Assembly: GCA_963706905.1 (NCBI GenBank)
Contig: CAVPNY010000016.1
Location: 120,988-184,987 of the forward strand
DNA length: 64,000 bases
Direction of reading: 5' to 3'
Source of the DNA: CAVPNY01 sp963706905
Lineage (GTDB): Bacteria; Chloroflexota; Anaerolineae; Anaerolineales; UBA4823
Within the stretch, counting starts at the first letter, position 1, and each line of letters opens with the position of its first letter. Shown here piece after piece: positions 25,486 through 34,925 of the stretch. The position numbers and the translations under genes were made by a program. The notes under the pieces are model-generated. The model was given only the letters and a program-made list of their open reading frames with translations. It did no database searches and had not been told where the DNA came from.

Positions 25486-28245
25486 CTACACTGCCTCCAC
25501 CTTCACAGCGCACACCTTGAACTCGGGGATCTTGGCTACCGGGTCCAGGGCGGCGATGGTCAGGTTATTGGCGGAGGCTTCCGGAAAGTGGAAATTGGCG
25601 TACACCATCCCCGGCGGGACGCGGTCGGTGACCCAGGCTTCGGCTTCGATGCTGCCGCGCCGGGAGGTCAGGCGTACCCGTTTGTCTCCATTCAGTCCCA
25701 GCTTCAGGGCGTCAGCCTCGTTGACCTCGATCAGCGGGTGGCTGTAGATCGCCAGCAAGCCCTGGGCGCGGCGGGTCATCTCGCCGCCGTGCCAGTGATA
25801 CAGCACCCGCCCGGTGCTCAGCAGCCAGGGGTACTCGTCGTCCGGCATCTCCGCCGGCGGGATATCCTCGATGGGGGTGAGCTTGCCCAGGCCACGGGTA
25901 AACTGGCCTACGTGAAGTACTGGCGTGCCAGTGTGTGTGGCGTCCTTGACTGGCCATTGGAAGGTCTCGCCGCGCTCCAGGCGGGCATGGCTGACCCCCG
26001 CGTAGGACGGCGCCAGGGCGGCAATCTCCGCCATGATCTCAGCTGGTAAGTCGTATTCCCAGGCGGAGAAGGGGGCTGCGGTTATGGATCGATCGCCCTC
26101 GGCCAGCACGCGCTGCGCCAGGTCGGTGATGATTTGCCAATCCTGGCGCGCCTCGCCGGGCGGCTGCAGGGCTTTGCGCACCAGTTGGATGCGCCGCTCG
26201 GTGTTGGTGAAGCTGCCGCTCTTCTCAGCGAAGGTCGTCGCCGGCAGCAGCACGTCTGCGTATGGGGCAGTCTCGGTGGGGAAGATGTCCTGCAGGACGA
26301 TGAAATCGCATTGTTCCAGGCAGCGCCGGATGTGGTTGGTGTCCGGGTCGCTCATCAATGGATCCTCGCCCATGATGTACAGGGCGTGGGTTTTCCCCTC
26401 CAGGATGCCAGGGATGATCTCAGTCACGGTCAGGCCGGGCTTCTCCGGCAAGGAGACGCCCCAGGCAGCTTCGAATTTCTGGCGGGCGTCTGGATTGGCT
26501 ACCTGCTGGTAGGCCGGGTAATAATTGGGCAGCCCGCCCATATCGCAGGCGCCCTGCACGTTGTTCTGGCCGCGCAGCGGGTTGACCCCGCCGCCGGGGA
26601 CGCCCATGTTGCCCAGCAGCATCTGCAGGTTGGCCAGGTTCATCACGTTGCGCACGCCGGTGATGTGCTGGGTAATGCCCATCGCCCACAGCACTGCCAT
26701 CGGCTTGGTAGTTCCCATGATCTCAGCCGCCTGGTAGAGCTGCTCGACGGGCACGCCGGTGATCTCGGCGACTTTCTCAGGCGGGTAGTCCTGCAGCAGC
26801 GCCTTGAGCTCCTCAAAGCCCTCGGTGCGCCCGGCGATGAACTCTTCGTCGTACCAGCCCTTCTCGATCAGGATATGCATCAGGCCGTTGATCAAGGCTA
26901 CATCGGTGCCCGGCTTCTGGCGGATATGTAGCGTGGCAAACTCAGTCAGCGGGATGCGCCGCGGGTCAGCCACGATCAGGATCGCCCCGCGCTGCTTGAC
27001 CGCCTGGCGTAATCTCATACCGATCACCGGGTGCTGCTCGGTGGTGTTGGAGCCGATCACCAGATAGGCCTTGGCCTGCGTGGCGATATCTTCAATGGAG
27101 TTGGACATGGCGCCCGAACCGAAGGAGGTGGCCAGACCGGCCACGGTGCTGGAGTGTCAGAGACGGGCGCAGTGGTCGATGTTGTGCGTCCCGATCACCT
27201 GCCGGGCGAACTTGTTCATTAAGTAATTTTCTTCATTGGTGCACTTGGCTGAGGTCAGCACACCCACGCTGCTGGCGCCGTGCAGGTCACGCGCTTCACG
27301 CAGCTTGCGGGATGTGATATCCAGCGCCGTGTCCCAGTCCACTTCGACCCATTCGCCTCGGTCTGGTGGGCGCGGGGTGCCTTCCAGAAGATATTTGCGC
27401 ACCCTGGGTTTGGTTAGCCGGTCGGGGTGCTGCACATAGTCGTAGCCAAAGCGGCCTTTGACGCAGGTCCAGCCGTGGTTGGCCGGTCCGTCCCAGGCTG
27501 ATTCAACCTTGACAATCTGGTTATCCTTGACTTCCAGCACCAGCTGGCAGCCCACCCCGCAATAGGAGCACACCGTCTGCACGCGTTGCACCTGCCAGGC
27601 GCGCCCCTGTCCCAGCGACATCTTGGGGTAGAGCGCCGCTGTCGGGCACACCGTCACGCAGGAGCCGCAGAACTCGCACGGGCTGTCCTCCATTCCACCG
27701 TCCGCACCGAAAGCGATGCGGGCGTTGAAGCCGCGGTAGACCACCGAGATGGCTTCCACGCCGTTGATATAGCTGCAGGCGCGCACACAGCGCCGGCACA
27801 GGATGCACTTGTTGCGATCAACCTGGATGAACGGGTTGGGGTCATCGATCGGGTATTGGTGACGCTTGCCAGGTGCCATCTCGGTGCGCACGCTGTACTC
27901 GTAAACCAAATCCTGGAGCAGGCAGGCCCCCGTGGCGTCGCAGGTCATGCAGTCGAAGGGGTGATCGGAGAGCAGCATCTCCAGCACGAACTTGCGCGCT
28001 TCGACCACCTTGGGTGAGCGGGTATGAACCACCAGGCCTTCGCTGGCTGGGAAGGTGCAGGCTGGCTGCAAGGCGCGCTGGCGCTCGATCTCCACCACAC
28101 AAATGCGGCAGGCGCCTTCTGGAGGCAGCGCCGGGTGGTGGCACAGGATGGGGATGTTGACGCCAGCCTGCTGAGCCGCCTGGAGCACGGTCTGGCCGGT
28201 TTCAGCCTCGACTTTGTGACCGTCAATGGTCAGGTTGATTTTCAT
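25486..28245 (-). CDS. fdhA: Selenocysteine formate dehydrogenase catalytic subunit, NuoG-like N-terminus
   Basis: The 919-residue enzyme has an N-terminal NuoG-like module: 2Fe-2S (CHHPALPPEGACRIC, about 35-49), a His-Cys3 cluster (HPFDCMTCDATGAC), two 4Fe-4S ferredoxin motifs (CILCRRCVRAC, CEFCGSCVTVC) and the molybdopterin-domain 4Fe-4S motif CSYCGVGC. The bis-MGD catalytic domain follows. The frame is broken by one TGA (27159-27157) at residue 363 in HCARL-U-HSSTVAGLA, the exact position of the Sec/Cys ligand of Mo/W in the family. A SECIS-like hairpin follows at once. The alternative of two genes fails because the second half would lack a start signal. It reversibly interconverts formate and CO2, supplying the methyl branch. 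Confidence 0.95.
27128..27144 (-). promoter_or_regulatory. Bacterial SECIS hairpin
   Basis: On the minus strand, 12 nt after the TGA, GTGGCC-GGTCT-GGCCAC forms a 6-bp stem with a GGTCT apical loop. This closely resembles the GGUC-containing loop of the E. coli fdhF SECIS bound by SelB, and the spacing to the Sec codon is right. Confidence 0.85.
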
Positions 28246-28332
28246 GGGTCGACGTACTCCTTGATAGTTTCTTACCGCTCCAGCTGCCGTCCTCGGCGGC
28301 GGGGACGCCGCCGGGAGCAGTTGATCAATAGT

Positions 28333-29865
28333 CTATTCCACAACCACCGCGTCAAACTTACACACGGTGGCGCATATCCCGCAGCGGGAGCAGCGCTCGA
28401 TGTCGATAATGTGCGGCTCGCGCTTGGAGCCAATAATCGCCTCGCTCGAACAGTTGCGCATGCATACCATGCAACCCTCGCATTTCTCGGCGATGATGCG
28501 GTAGGTGATCAGGCCCTTGCATACTTTAGCGGGGCATTTCTTTTCGTAGATATGGGCGGCGAACTCATCCTCAAAGAAGCGCAGAGCGGCCATCACCGGG
28601 CCGGGCGTGAGCTGCCCCAAGGCGCACAAGGAGGCTTCGCGCATATTGCGCGAGAGGTAGCGGATGTCCTCCACATCCTGGGGGGTACCATTGCCCTCTG
28701 TGATGCGTGTCAGCGCTTCCAGCAGACGCTGCCCGCCAATGCGGCAGGGTACGCATTTGCCGCATGACTCTGCTGAAGCGAAGGTCAGGAAATAGCGGGC
28801 AAACTCCACCATGCAGGTGTCTTCATCCACCACGATCATACCACCCGAGCCCATGGTGGCTCCGGCCTCGACCAGCGAGTCAAAGTCGACCGGCGTTTCG
28901 AGAGCAGTCGCGGGCAGGCAACCCCCCAGTGGGCCTCCGGTCTGCACCGCTTTGAATTGTTTGCCATTCGGAACGCCCCCGCCGATATCATAGATAATCT
29001 CGTTCAGCGGGATGCCCATCGGTACTTCGATCAGGCCGGTGTGGTTAATCTTGCCGGTCAGAGCGAAAATCGCCGTGCCGGGGGATTTGGGCGTGCCAAT
29101 ACCAGTGAACCAGTCGGCTCCATTCAAGACGATCTGCGGGGACATGGCGTAGGATTTGACATTGTTGACGTTGGAAGGATGCAGCCATAAACCAGCGACT
29201 GCCGGGAAAGGCGGGCGCGGACGCGGCTCCCCACGCCGGCCTTCGATCGATGCCATCAAGGCAGTCTCCTCGCCGCACACGAATGCTCCGGCGCCCTCCT
29301 TGATGTACAGGTGGAAAGAGAATCCGCTCCCCAGGATATTCTCGCCCAGCAGGCCGTATTCTTCCGCCTGGGCAATGGCTATGTTTAGGTGCTCGATCGC
29401 CAGGGGATACTCTGCCCGGCAGTAGATATAGCCCTCCGCATCCCCGATAGCATATCCGGCAATAGCCATACCCTCGATCACGCTGTGCGGGTCGCCCTCC
29501 AGGATCGAGCGATCCATGAACGCTCCCGGATCGCCCTCGTCGGCATTGCAGATCACATACTTGGGCGTGAGGCGTGAGCGGCGGCAGAACTCCCACTTGA
29601 TGCCGGTGGCGAAGCCTGCCCCGCCGCGCCCGCGCAGGCCGGAGTCCTTCATGATCTCGATCACGTCGTCGGGTTCCAGCTCTGTCAGGGCTTTGGCCAG
29701 GGCGCGGTAGCCGTCTCGGGCGATGTACTCATCAATGTTCTCTGGATCGATGATTCCGCAGTTCTTCAGGGCGATGCGCACCTGCTTGCGGTAGAAAGGT
29801 AGCTCGGTGTAGGGAAGGATGCCTTGTGGTTCGGTTATTGGGATTGCGGTTTGAGCCTGGTCCAT
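28333..29865 (-). CDS. HydB/HndC-type NAD(P)H flavoprotein subunit with ferredoxin tail
   Basis: The 510-residue protein carries NuoF motifs (GRGGAGFATGIKW, GDPGAFMDRS, GAGAFVCGEETA, ESCGKCVPCRIG). A C-terminal extension with two 4Fe-4S motifs (CEGCMVCMRNC, CSRCGICATVC) follows. This domain layout is that of the flavin subunit of electron-bifurcating hydrogenases and formate dehydrogenases. With the 2Fe-2S proteins at 29906 and 30290 it forms a second diaphorase set upstream of fdhA. Confurcation of NAD(P)H and ferredoxin is inferred from the family, not shown. Confidence 0.93.
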   Translation of the reverse strand: MDQAQTAIPITEPQGILPYTELPFYRKQVRIALKNCGIIDPENIDEYIARDGYRALAKALTELEPDDVIEIMKDSGLRGRGGAGFATGIKWEFCRRSRLTPKYVICNADEGDPGAFMDRSILEGDPHSVIEGMAIAGYAIGDAEGYIYCRAEYPLAIEHLNIAIAQAEEYGLLGENILGSGFSFHLYIKEGAGAFVCGEETALMASIEGRRGEPRPRPPFPAVAGLWLHPSNVNNVKSYAMSPQIVLNGADWFTGIGTPKSPGTAIFALTGKINHTGLIEVPMGIPLNEIIYDIGGGVPNGKQFKAVQTGGPLGGCLPATALETPVDFDSLVEAGATMGSGGMIVVDEDTCMVEFARYFLTFASAESCGKCVPCRIGGQRLLEALTRITEGNGTPQDVEDIRYLSRNMREASLCALGQLTPGPVMAALRFFEDEFAAHIYEKKCPAKVCKGLITYRIIAEKCEGCMVCMRNCSSEAIIGSKREPHIIDIERCSRCGICATVCKFDAVVVE

Positions 29866-29905
29866 TGCTTGTCCTGGATATTACCGTGAATACGCTGCTT
29901 CTCGT

Positions 29906-30256
29906 CTACCAATCTTGGGGAACGGCGCCGACCACCCATTCATGCACCACCTGTCCGTTGACCAGGTGCTCCTCGATGATGCGCACAACACGGGCGGGGG
30001 TAACATGCGCATAGGTGATACGTGGCTGGCCGGGAAGCTGGACATCCAGCAATGGCTCATTGACGCACATACCAATGCAGCCTACCGAGCGCACCTTGGC
30101 GGATAGATTGTGTTTGGTCAGCTCGCGTTGCACGGCCTGGTAAGTCTCGCCAGATCCGGCAGCCAGCCCGCAGGTGCCCATCCCAACTGTGAGGGTGGCC
30201 TGTTCTGCCTGTCTGGCATGGAAATCTTTCTTCAACTCTTCACTATGCTGGATCAA
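29906..30256 (-). CDS. Thioredoxin-like 2Fe-2S ferredoxin
   Basis: The 116-residue protein has the (2Fe-2S) ferredoxin fold, with cysteines in GMGTCGLAAGS and SVGCIGMCVNEP. In HndC/HydB homologues this module is often the N-terminal domain of the flavoprotein; here it is a separate gene 40 bp upstream of it. The apparent start is a TTG without a clear binding site, so the true N-terminus is uncertain. Confidence 0.88.
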   Translation of the reverse strand: MIQHSEELKKDFHARQAEQATLTVGMGTCGLAAGSGETYQAVQRELTKHNLSAKVRSVGCIGMCVNEPLLDVQLPGQPRITYAHVTPARVVRIIEEHLVNGQVVHEWVVGAVPQDW

Positions 30257-30289
30257 TTGTGCCGCGTCAGTTTAATCTGGGCATAGCGC

Positions 30290-30805
30290 TTACTCCAGTT
30301 TCTTCAAGGTGCGTACGAAGGGCTCGGGTTTTGTCTGCCCATAGACTTTGTCATTGACCACTGCCACCGGCGCCAACCCACACGAGCCAACGCAATAGAC
30401 GATCTCAAGCGCGTACTTGTAGTCCGTGGAGGAGCTGCCGGCCTGCATGTGAAAAGCAGTCTCAATGGCCTGGATGGTCTTGGCGGCGCCGCTCACATGG
30501 CAGGCGGTGCCGTCGCACACGCGGATCAGGTTGCGGCCGCGCCGCTTCAGGTGGAATTGGGCGTAAAAGGTGGCGACGCCGTAGAGCTGGCTGAGCGGAA
30601 TGCCGGTCTTCTTCGAAGTGATCGCCAGGATCTTCTGGGGCAGGTAGCCATACGCCGCCTGGATTTGCTGCAAGATGGGGATGATCGCCCCTTTCTTTCC
30701 GCGGTACTCGGCCAGTATTCTATCCAGCGGCTCAAGGTCGAAACCCTGCTCGAGGGGTGTTTCCAGGCGGGGTTCAATCTGAGGTTCAGTTAAGGCAACA
30801 CTCAC
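30290..30805 (-). CDS. NuoE/HydC-like 2Fe-2S subunit
   Basis: The protein (171 aa) has an N-terminal helical region ('GAIIPILQQIQAAYGYLPQKIL') and thioredoxin-fold cluster cysteines in CDGTAC and CVGSCG. It is the second NuoE-like subunit of the operon and the partner of the HydB-type flavoprotein. It lies between metVF (56 bp upstream) and the 2Fe-2S gene. Confidence 0.93.
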   Translation of the reverse strand: MSVALTEPQIEPRLETPLEQGFDLEPLDRILAEYRGKKGAIIPILQQIQAAYGYLPQKILAITSKKTGIPLSQLYGVATFYAQFHLKRRGRNLIRVCDGTACHVSGAAKTIQAIETAFHMQAGSSSTDYKYALEIVYCVGSCGLAPVAVVNDKVYGQTKPEPFVRTLKKLE

Positions 30806-30861
30806 CAGTCTGCCTCCTTCGGCGAAAGGTTGGGGATATAAGGCTGGCTTACACGCTAATC

Positions 30862-32343
30862 TCAGGCCGGCTGAACGGCTTTCTCAGCCTGCTCTTGCTT
30901 GTGATCGGGCGGCAGCAGGCCGGCTTCCGTGACGATGCGCGGCACGATCTCTTCCCAGCCAACTGCCATGAGATGGATCCCATTGACGCCTTGCTTGGTC
31001 TTGATGGCTTCGATCAGCTCCAGAGCGATGGCAACGCCCTCTTCCTCAGCGCCGTCGCTAGCCGCTTCCATGCGTTTGAGCAGTTTCTCTGGGATAAATA
31101 CGCCGGGCACTTCGTAGTGCATGTATTGAGCGACTTTATAGCTTTTCAGCGGTGTGATCCCGATCAGGATGTAGACTTTATCCAGGATATTCCGCTTAGC
31201 CAGCTCGTTCAGCCACAGGTCCAGCCCGTCTGGGTCGTATACCAGGTTCGTCTGGAAGAACTGTGCCCCGGCGTTGATCTTCTTGTGTTCGCGAATTGCC
31301 TGGAAACGCGGCTCAGATGCAAATGGCGAGGCAGCCGCGCCCAGGAAGAATTGTGGGGGAAATTTAATCGCCCGTCCATCCAGGTATCTGCTCTCGTCGC
31401 GCATGCGGCGCAGGATCCATAGCATCTGCACGGCGTCGATATCAACTACATCCAGCCGGCCTTGCGGCGTAGGAGACATCTTCATGCTATCGCCGGACAA
31501 ACAAAGAATGTTGCGAATGCCCAGGGCGCAGGCGCCCAGCACTTCCGCTTGCAGCCCGATGCGGGTTCGATCCCTGGCGGCGATCTGCATCACTGGTTCC
31601 GCGCCGCGTTGGACCGCGATCGTGCTGCAAGCTAGGCTGGACATGCGCGGTGAGGCGGATGGGCAGTCGGTGAAGTTGACCGCTGTCGCGTACTGCTTGA
31701 CCAGATCAATGTTCTTTTGGAGTTTTCCAGTGGCGACGGTTGCCGGAGGGGCGACCTCGGAAGTGACAACAAACTCGCCATTGCGCAGGTGGCGCTCGAG
31801 CTCAGACACCGGTTCCTCATAGGCGGGGGCATGGTAAACCCTATCGCCTTGCCACCACTCGGGCTGGCGGACGGGCTGGAATACAGAATCCCAGGTCTCC
31901 TGACGTTCTTCCCCTTCCCGCGAGAGCATTCCACTCACGAAATGACCAGTCCCAACCTTGCCAAGCTGGCGAAACACGTCAGCCCAGGTTTCCGAGCCGG
32001 TCTTATCCCAATCCAGGGGAGGCAGTACTTCTAAGAGGATTTCTTCCCGGCCCATGCGAAAAGCCCGATCATAAATGCGGTACCAGATGCACGGCCGGGT
32101 GGGATCGACGTAACACCTCTCACTGGTTGAGCCGCCGCAGGGACCATTGCGCAATCCTTTGGGACATTCCATCGGGCAGATAAAAGCGGTTTCTTGGAGT
32201 AGGCAGTTACCGCACATGCGGCAGCCAAAAAGAGGCCCCTTCGTCACACGCTCGACTGCATTGAGTAATCTTACTCCAGCAGGTTCTCTTTTAAATGGAA
32301 GAAATGCTGGCTGCCACCGACGTCCAGGTGTAAATACGGGCAT
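30862..32343 (-). CDS. metF: MetV-MetF fusion, methylene-THF reductase
   Basis: The enzyme reduces 5,10-methylene-THF to 5-methyl-THF, the last step of the methyl branch. The N-terminal ~170 residues are MetV-like, with a cysteine-rich segment (CRMCGNCLLQETAFICPMEC, about residues 41-60). The rest is the MetF TIM barrel from 'EFVVTSEVAPP' to the C-terminus, with 'FTDCPSASPRMSS' and 'GAQFFQTNLVYD'. In acetogens MetV and MetF are usually separate genes, so the fusion is a useful marker. GGGAGG precedes the ATG closely. It leads the FDH operon. Confidence 0.93.
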   Translation of the reverse strand: MPVFTPGRRWQPAFLPFKREPAGVRLLNAVERVTKGPLFGCRMCGNCLLQETAFICPMECPKGLRNGPCGGSTSERCYVDPTRPCIWYRIYDRAFRMGREEILLEVLPPLDWDKTGSETWADVFRQLGKVGTGHFVSGMLSREGEERQETWDSVFQPVRQPEWWQGDRVYHAPAYEEPVSELERHLRNGEFVVTSEVAPPATVATGKLQKNIDLVKQYATAVNFTDCPSASPRMSSLACSTIAVQRGAEPVMQIAARDRTRIGLQAEVLGACALGIRNILCLSGDSMKMSPTPQGRLDVVDIDAVQMLWILRRMRDESRYLDGRAIKFPPQFFLGAAASPFASEPRFQAIREHKKINAGAQFFQTNLVYDPDGLDLWLNELAKRNILDKVYILIGITPLKSYKVAQYMHYEVPGVFIPEKLLKRMEAASDGAEEEGVAIALELIEAIKTKQGVNGIHLMAVGWEEIVPRIVTEAGLLPPDHKQEQAEKAVQPA

Positions 32344-32429
32344 TGTCTACCTCCCTTGGTGCGAAATTACCAATTTTTGGAATTCTTACTTTCTTTCTCT
32401 ATAATGTATTATATGTCTATCTACTGTGA

Positions 32430-32443
32430 TGTCTTCGTGACAG
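32430..32443. promoter_or_regulatory. Candidate operator upstream of metVF
   Basis: TGTCTTCGTGACAG lies about 90 bp upstream of metVF, inside a larger GTGATG...CATCAC inverted repeat. It shares TGTC-TCGTGAYAG with the site upstream of the acs operon (45887-45901). The regulator is unknown. Confidence 0.4.
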
Positions 32444-32477
32444 TCATCACTTTTTTCGGGGGAACAATATCACCTTA

Positions 32478-32533
32478 GAGAGCCCGAGTAGAATGGTGAT
32501 CGGATAGACCGTTCACCTTTCTACCCGGGTCTC
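32478..32533. terminator. Long imperfect hairpin 3' of the TrxR-like gene
   Basis: GAGAGCCCGAGTAGAATGGT and ACCTTTCTACCCGGGTCTC pair over about 25 bp with two or three mismatches and a short loop. It ends 20 bp from the minus-strand stop at 32553, and no T-run follows. It probably ends the acs-malic enzyme-TrxR transcript or is a dispersed palindrome. Confidence 0.5.
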
Positions 32534-32552
32534 CGTGGGGCCAATCAGAGGC

Positions 32553-33460
32553 CTACAGCCTCGGCAGCAGGTATTCGTAAGCGCTCAAGGCTGCCTTGGC
32601 GCCCTCGCCGACCGCCACCAGGACCTGTTCCGCATAGGTATTGGTCACATCCCCGGCGGCGTACATCCCGGGTACGCTGGTGCGCGCATAATTGTCGATT
32701 TTAATGCGCCCTTGCTCATCCAGATCCACCAGGTGCGCAACCATTTGAGAGTTAGGCACCAGGTTCATCTCAATAAAAGTGCCTTCTGCTGCGATTACGT
32801 TCTCCTCGCCGGATGGGCTCTCGACGACCACCTGGTTGGCAAAGCCGTTGCCGCGCACCTCGGTCACCTTGTATTGCTCCAAGATGGTGACGTTGTTCGA
32901 CTCCCTGAGTTTCTTGCCCAGGGCCGATTCGAGCACCTTCCCGCTGGCTCCAATCAGGTGGACATGCTTGGCAACTGTGGAGAGCTCGGCTGCCGAGCGC
33001 AGTGCCAGGTCTCCGTCGCCCACTACCACTGTCTCCCGGTCGATGAACAGCGGCGCATAGCTCAAGGCAGAATAGCACAGCCCGCGCATGATGAAATCCT
33101 TCTCACCGGGCACGGTCAGGCGCTGCTGCTTGGTGCCGGTCGCCAGGATCACCGCCTTGGCGGGTAATTCGCCACCGCCCGCGGGTTTTCACCAAGAACC
33201 AGATCGTCGACTTTATCGATGCGGTCGACCGGTTCCATATGGCGGGCGAACTTTAAGTATTCCAGCTCGCTGCGAAATTTGTTGACGATCTCCAGCCCGC
33301 GGATCACCTGATATTCCTCGATCCAGGGCAGCGCCAGGCGGAAATTGGTTTTACCGCCCAGGTCTTTGGAGATCAGCAAGACATTCAAGCGCTTGCGGAT
33401 GGCGTACATTGTGGCGGTTAACCCGGCCGGTCCCCCACCAACGACAATCAAATCATACAT
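32553..33460 (-). CDS. TrxR-like FAD/NAD(P) oxidoreductase lacking the CxxC (frameshifted)
   Basis: The N-terminal half has the FAD-binding GGGPAGLTATMYA and the C-terminal half AVILATGTKQQ, the NAD(P) motif VVGDGDLALRSAAELS and a closing GMYAAGDVTN. A frame change near 33183-33185 (GGG, i.e. CCC in the gene) is repaired by adding one C, giving GENPAGGGELPAKAVILATG. The redox-active Cys pair expected after the ATG of the NAD(P) domain is replaced by RGLCYSALSYAP. It is therefore not a classical thioredoxin reductase and is closer to ferredoxin-NAD(P) reductase-like relatives. Lying just upstream of metVF, it could feed electrons to it; that is inference. Confidence 0.85.
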
Positions 33461-33523
33461 GGTTCACCTCATCATCTCGGTATGGTTGAGAGCGATCCTG
33501 TTGTTCTCTCACCGCAATCACGC

Positions 33524-34886
33524 CTAGCTTTCCGGCGCGGTTGGGATGAATTCCTCTTCCATCAGCCTGTGGGTCATATCCCGGGAGCGCTTGATGATTT
33601 TTCGGGCGTGCTCGTACAGCTCATCGTAGCTCATTGACAGGCGGGCAACGCCCAGCTGCTGGGCTTTCATCGCCACCGCGGCAGCCTCGCGCGGGAAGAC
33701 TTCCCAATCATCCATATTCGGCAGGATATACTCCTCATCGAGCTTATCGCCGACATGGTTGGCCAGGGCTTCCGCAGCCGCGAAACACATCTCGTCGGTG
33801 ATCGTGCGGGCGCGCACATCCAGCGCCCCGCGGAAAATACCCGGAAAGCCCAGCGAGTTGTTGACTTGGTTGGGGAAATCGGACCGCCCGGTAGCCATGA
33901 TGCGGGCGCCAGCCGCCTTGGCTTCCCACGGCCAGATCTCTGGCACCGGGTTGGCGCAGGCGAAGACAATGGCGTCCTGGTTCATTTTTTCGATCCATTC
34001 AGGCAGGATCACGCCCGGACCAGAGCGCGACAGGCCAATCACCACGTCTGCCCCACGCATGGCGTCCGGGATATCGCCTTCTCGGCCTTCTTCATTGGTG
34101 ATCTGGCATAGGTGCCATTTGTCGACGTATTCAGCCTTGCGCATCTCCAGGTCTCGCCGATGCTTGCCGAGGATGCCTTTGCTGTCAACCATGAAGCACT
34201 TTGCCGGGTCTGCACCCCAACCAAAGATCAGGCGCGAGCAGGCCACATTGGAGGCTCCCGAGCCAACAAAGGCAATGCGCACCTCGCTCATCTTCTTTCC
34301 AACCACTTTGAGGGCGTTGATCAGGCCCGCCAAGGTGACTGTAGCCGTGCCCTGCTGGTCGTCGTGCCAGACCGGGATCTCAGCCTTTTCACGCAACGTG
34401 TCCAGGATGTAAAAGCACTTGGGCTGGGAGATATCCTCCAGGTTCACTCCGCCCCAACCCGGCTGCAACATCAATACCGTGTTGATGATCTGGTTGGGGT
34501 CTTTGGTATCCAACATGACCGCTACCCCGTCCACGCCGCCCAGGTATTTATATAGCAGGGCTTTGCCCTCCATCACGGGCAGCCCAGCCTTGGGGCCGAT
34601 ATCGCCCAGTCCCAGGACACGCGTGCCGTCGCTGACTACCGCCACCGTGTTCCATTTATTGGTATAGTCGTACACCTTCTCCGGGTCGGCCTCGATAGCC
34701 CTGCACGGCGCAGCCACCCCAGGGGTGTACCAGATCGCAAAGTCATTGAAATCCCGCACGCAGCATTTCAGCGTGGTCTCGACCTTGCCCCGGTAAAACG
34801 GGTGCAGCAGCATGGCATCCTGGCTCGGCTTGGTTGCCTTGGCCAGCAGCGCCTCGACATTTATGGGATTCCTTTTCTTTCAGCAT
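33524..34886 (-). CDS. NAD(P)-dependent malic enzyme (probable 5' frameshift)
   Basis: The enzyme oxidatively decarboxylates malate to pyruvate and CO2. Present are the N-terminal 'IWYTPGVAAPCRAI', the metal/substrate region 'PVWHDDQQGTATVTLAGLINA' and the NAD(P) site FVGSGASNVACSR. Only 429 residues follow the first in-frame ATG at 34813. An ATG at 34886 has AAGGAG 7 nt upstream, and removing one A at 34878-34880 joins it to an open stretch reading VEALLAKATKPSQDAML, completing the N-terminus. It is the last but one gene of the acs operon direction, linking the pathway to pyruvate. Confidence 0.9.
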
Positions 34887-34925
34887 ATGGTGTCTCCTTG
34901 AGATCGTGGCGGTAATCTGCGCAGA

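Noticed and set aside
25486..27144. Second half of FDH as a separate gene starting just after the stop
   Set aside because: The stop is TGA at the Sec position and is followed by a SECIS hairpin; the second half alone lacks the Fe-S domains and a ribosome binding site.
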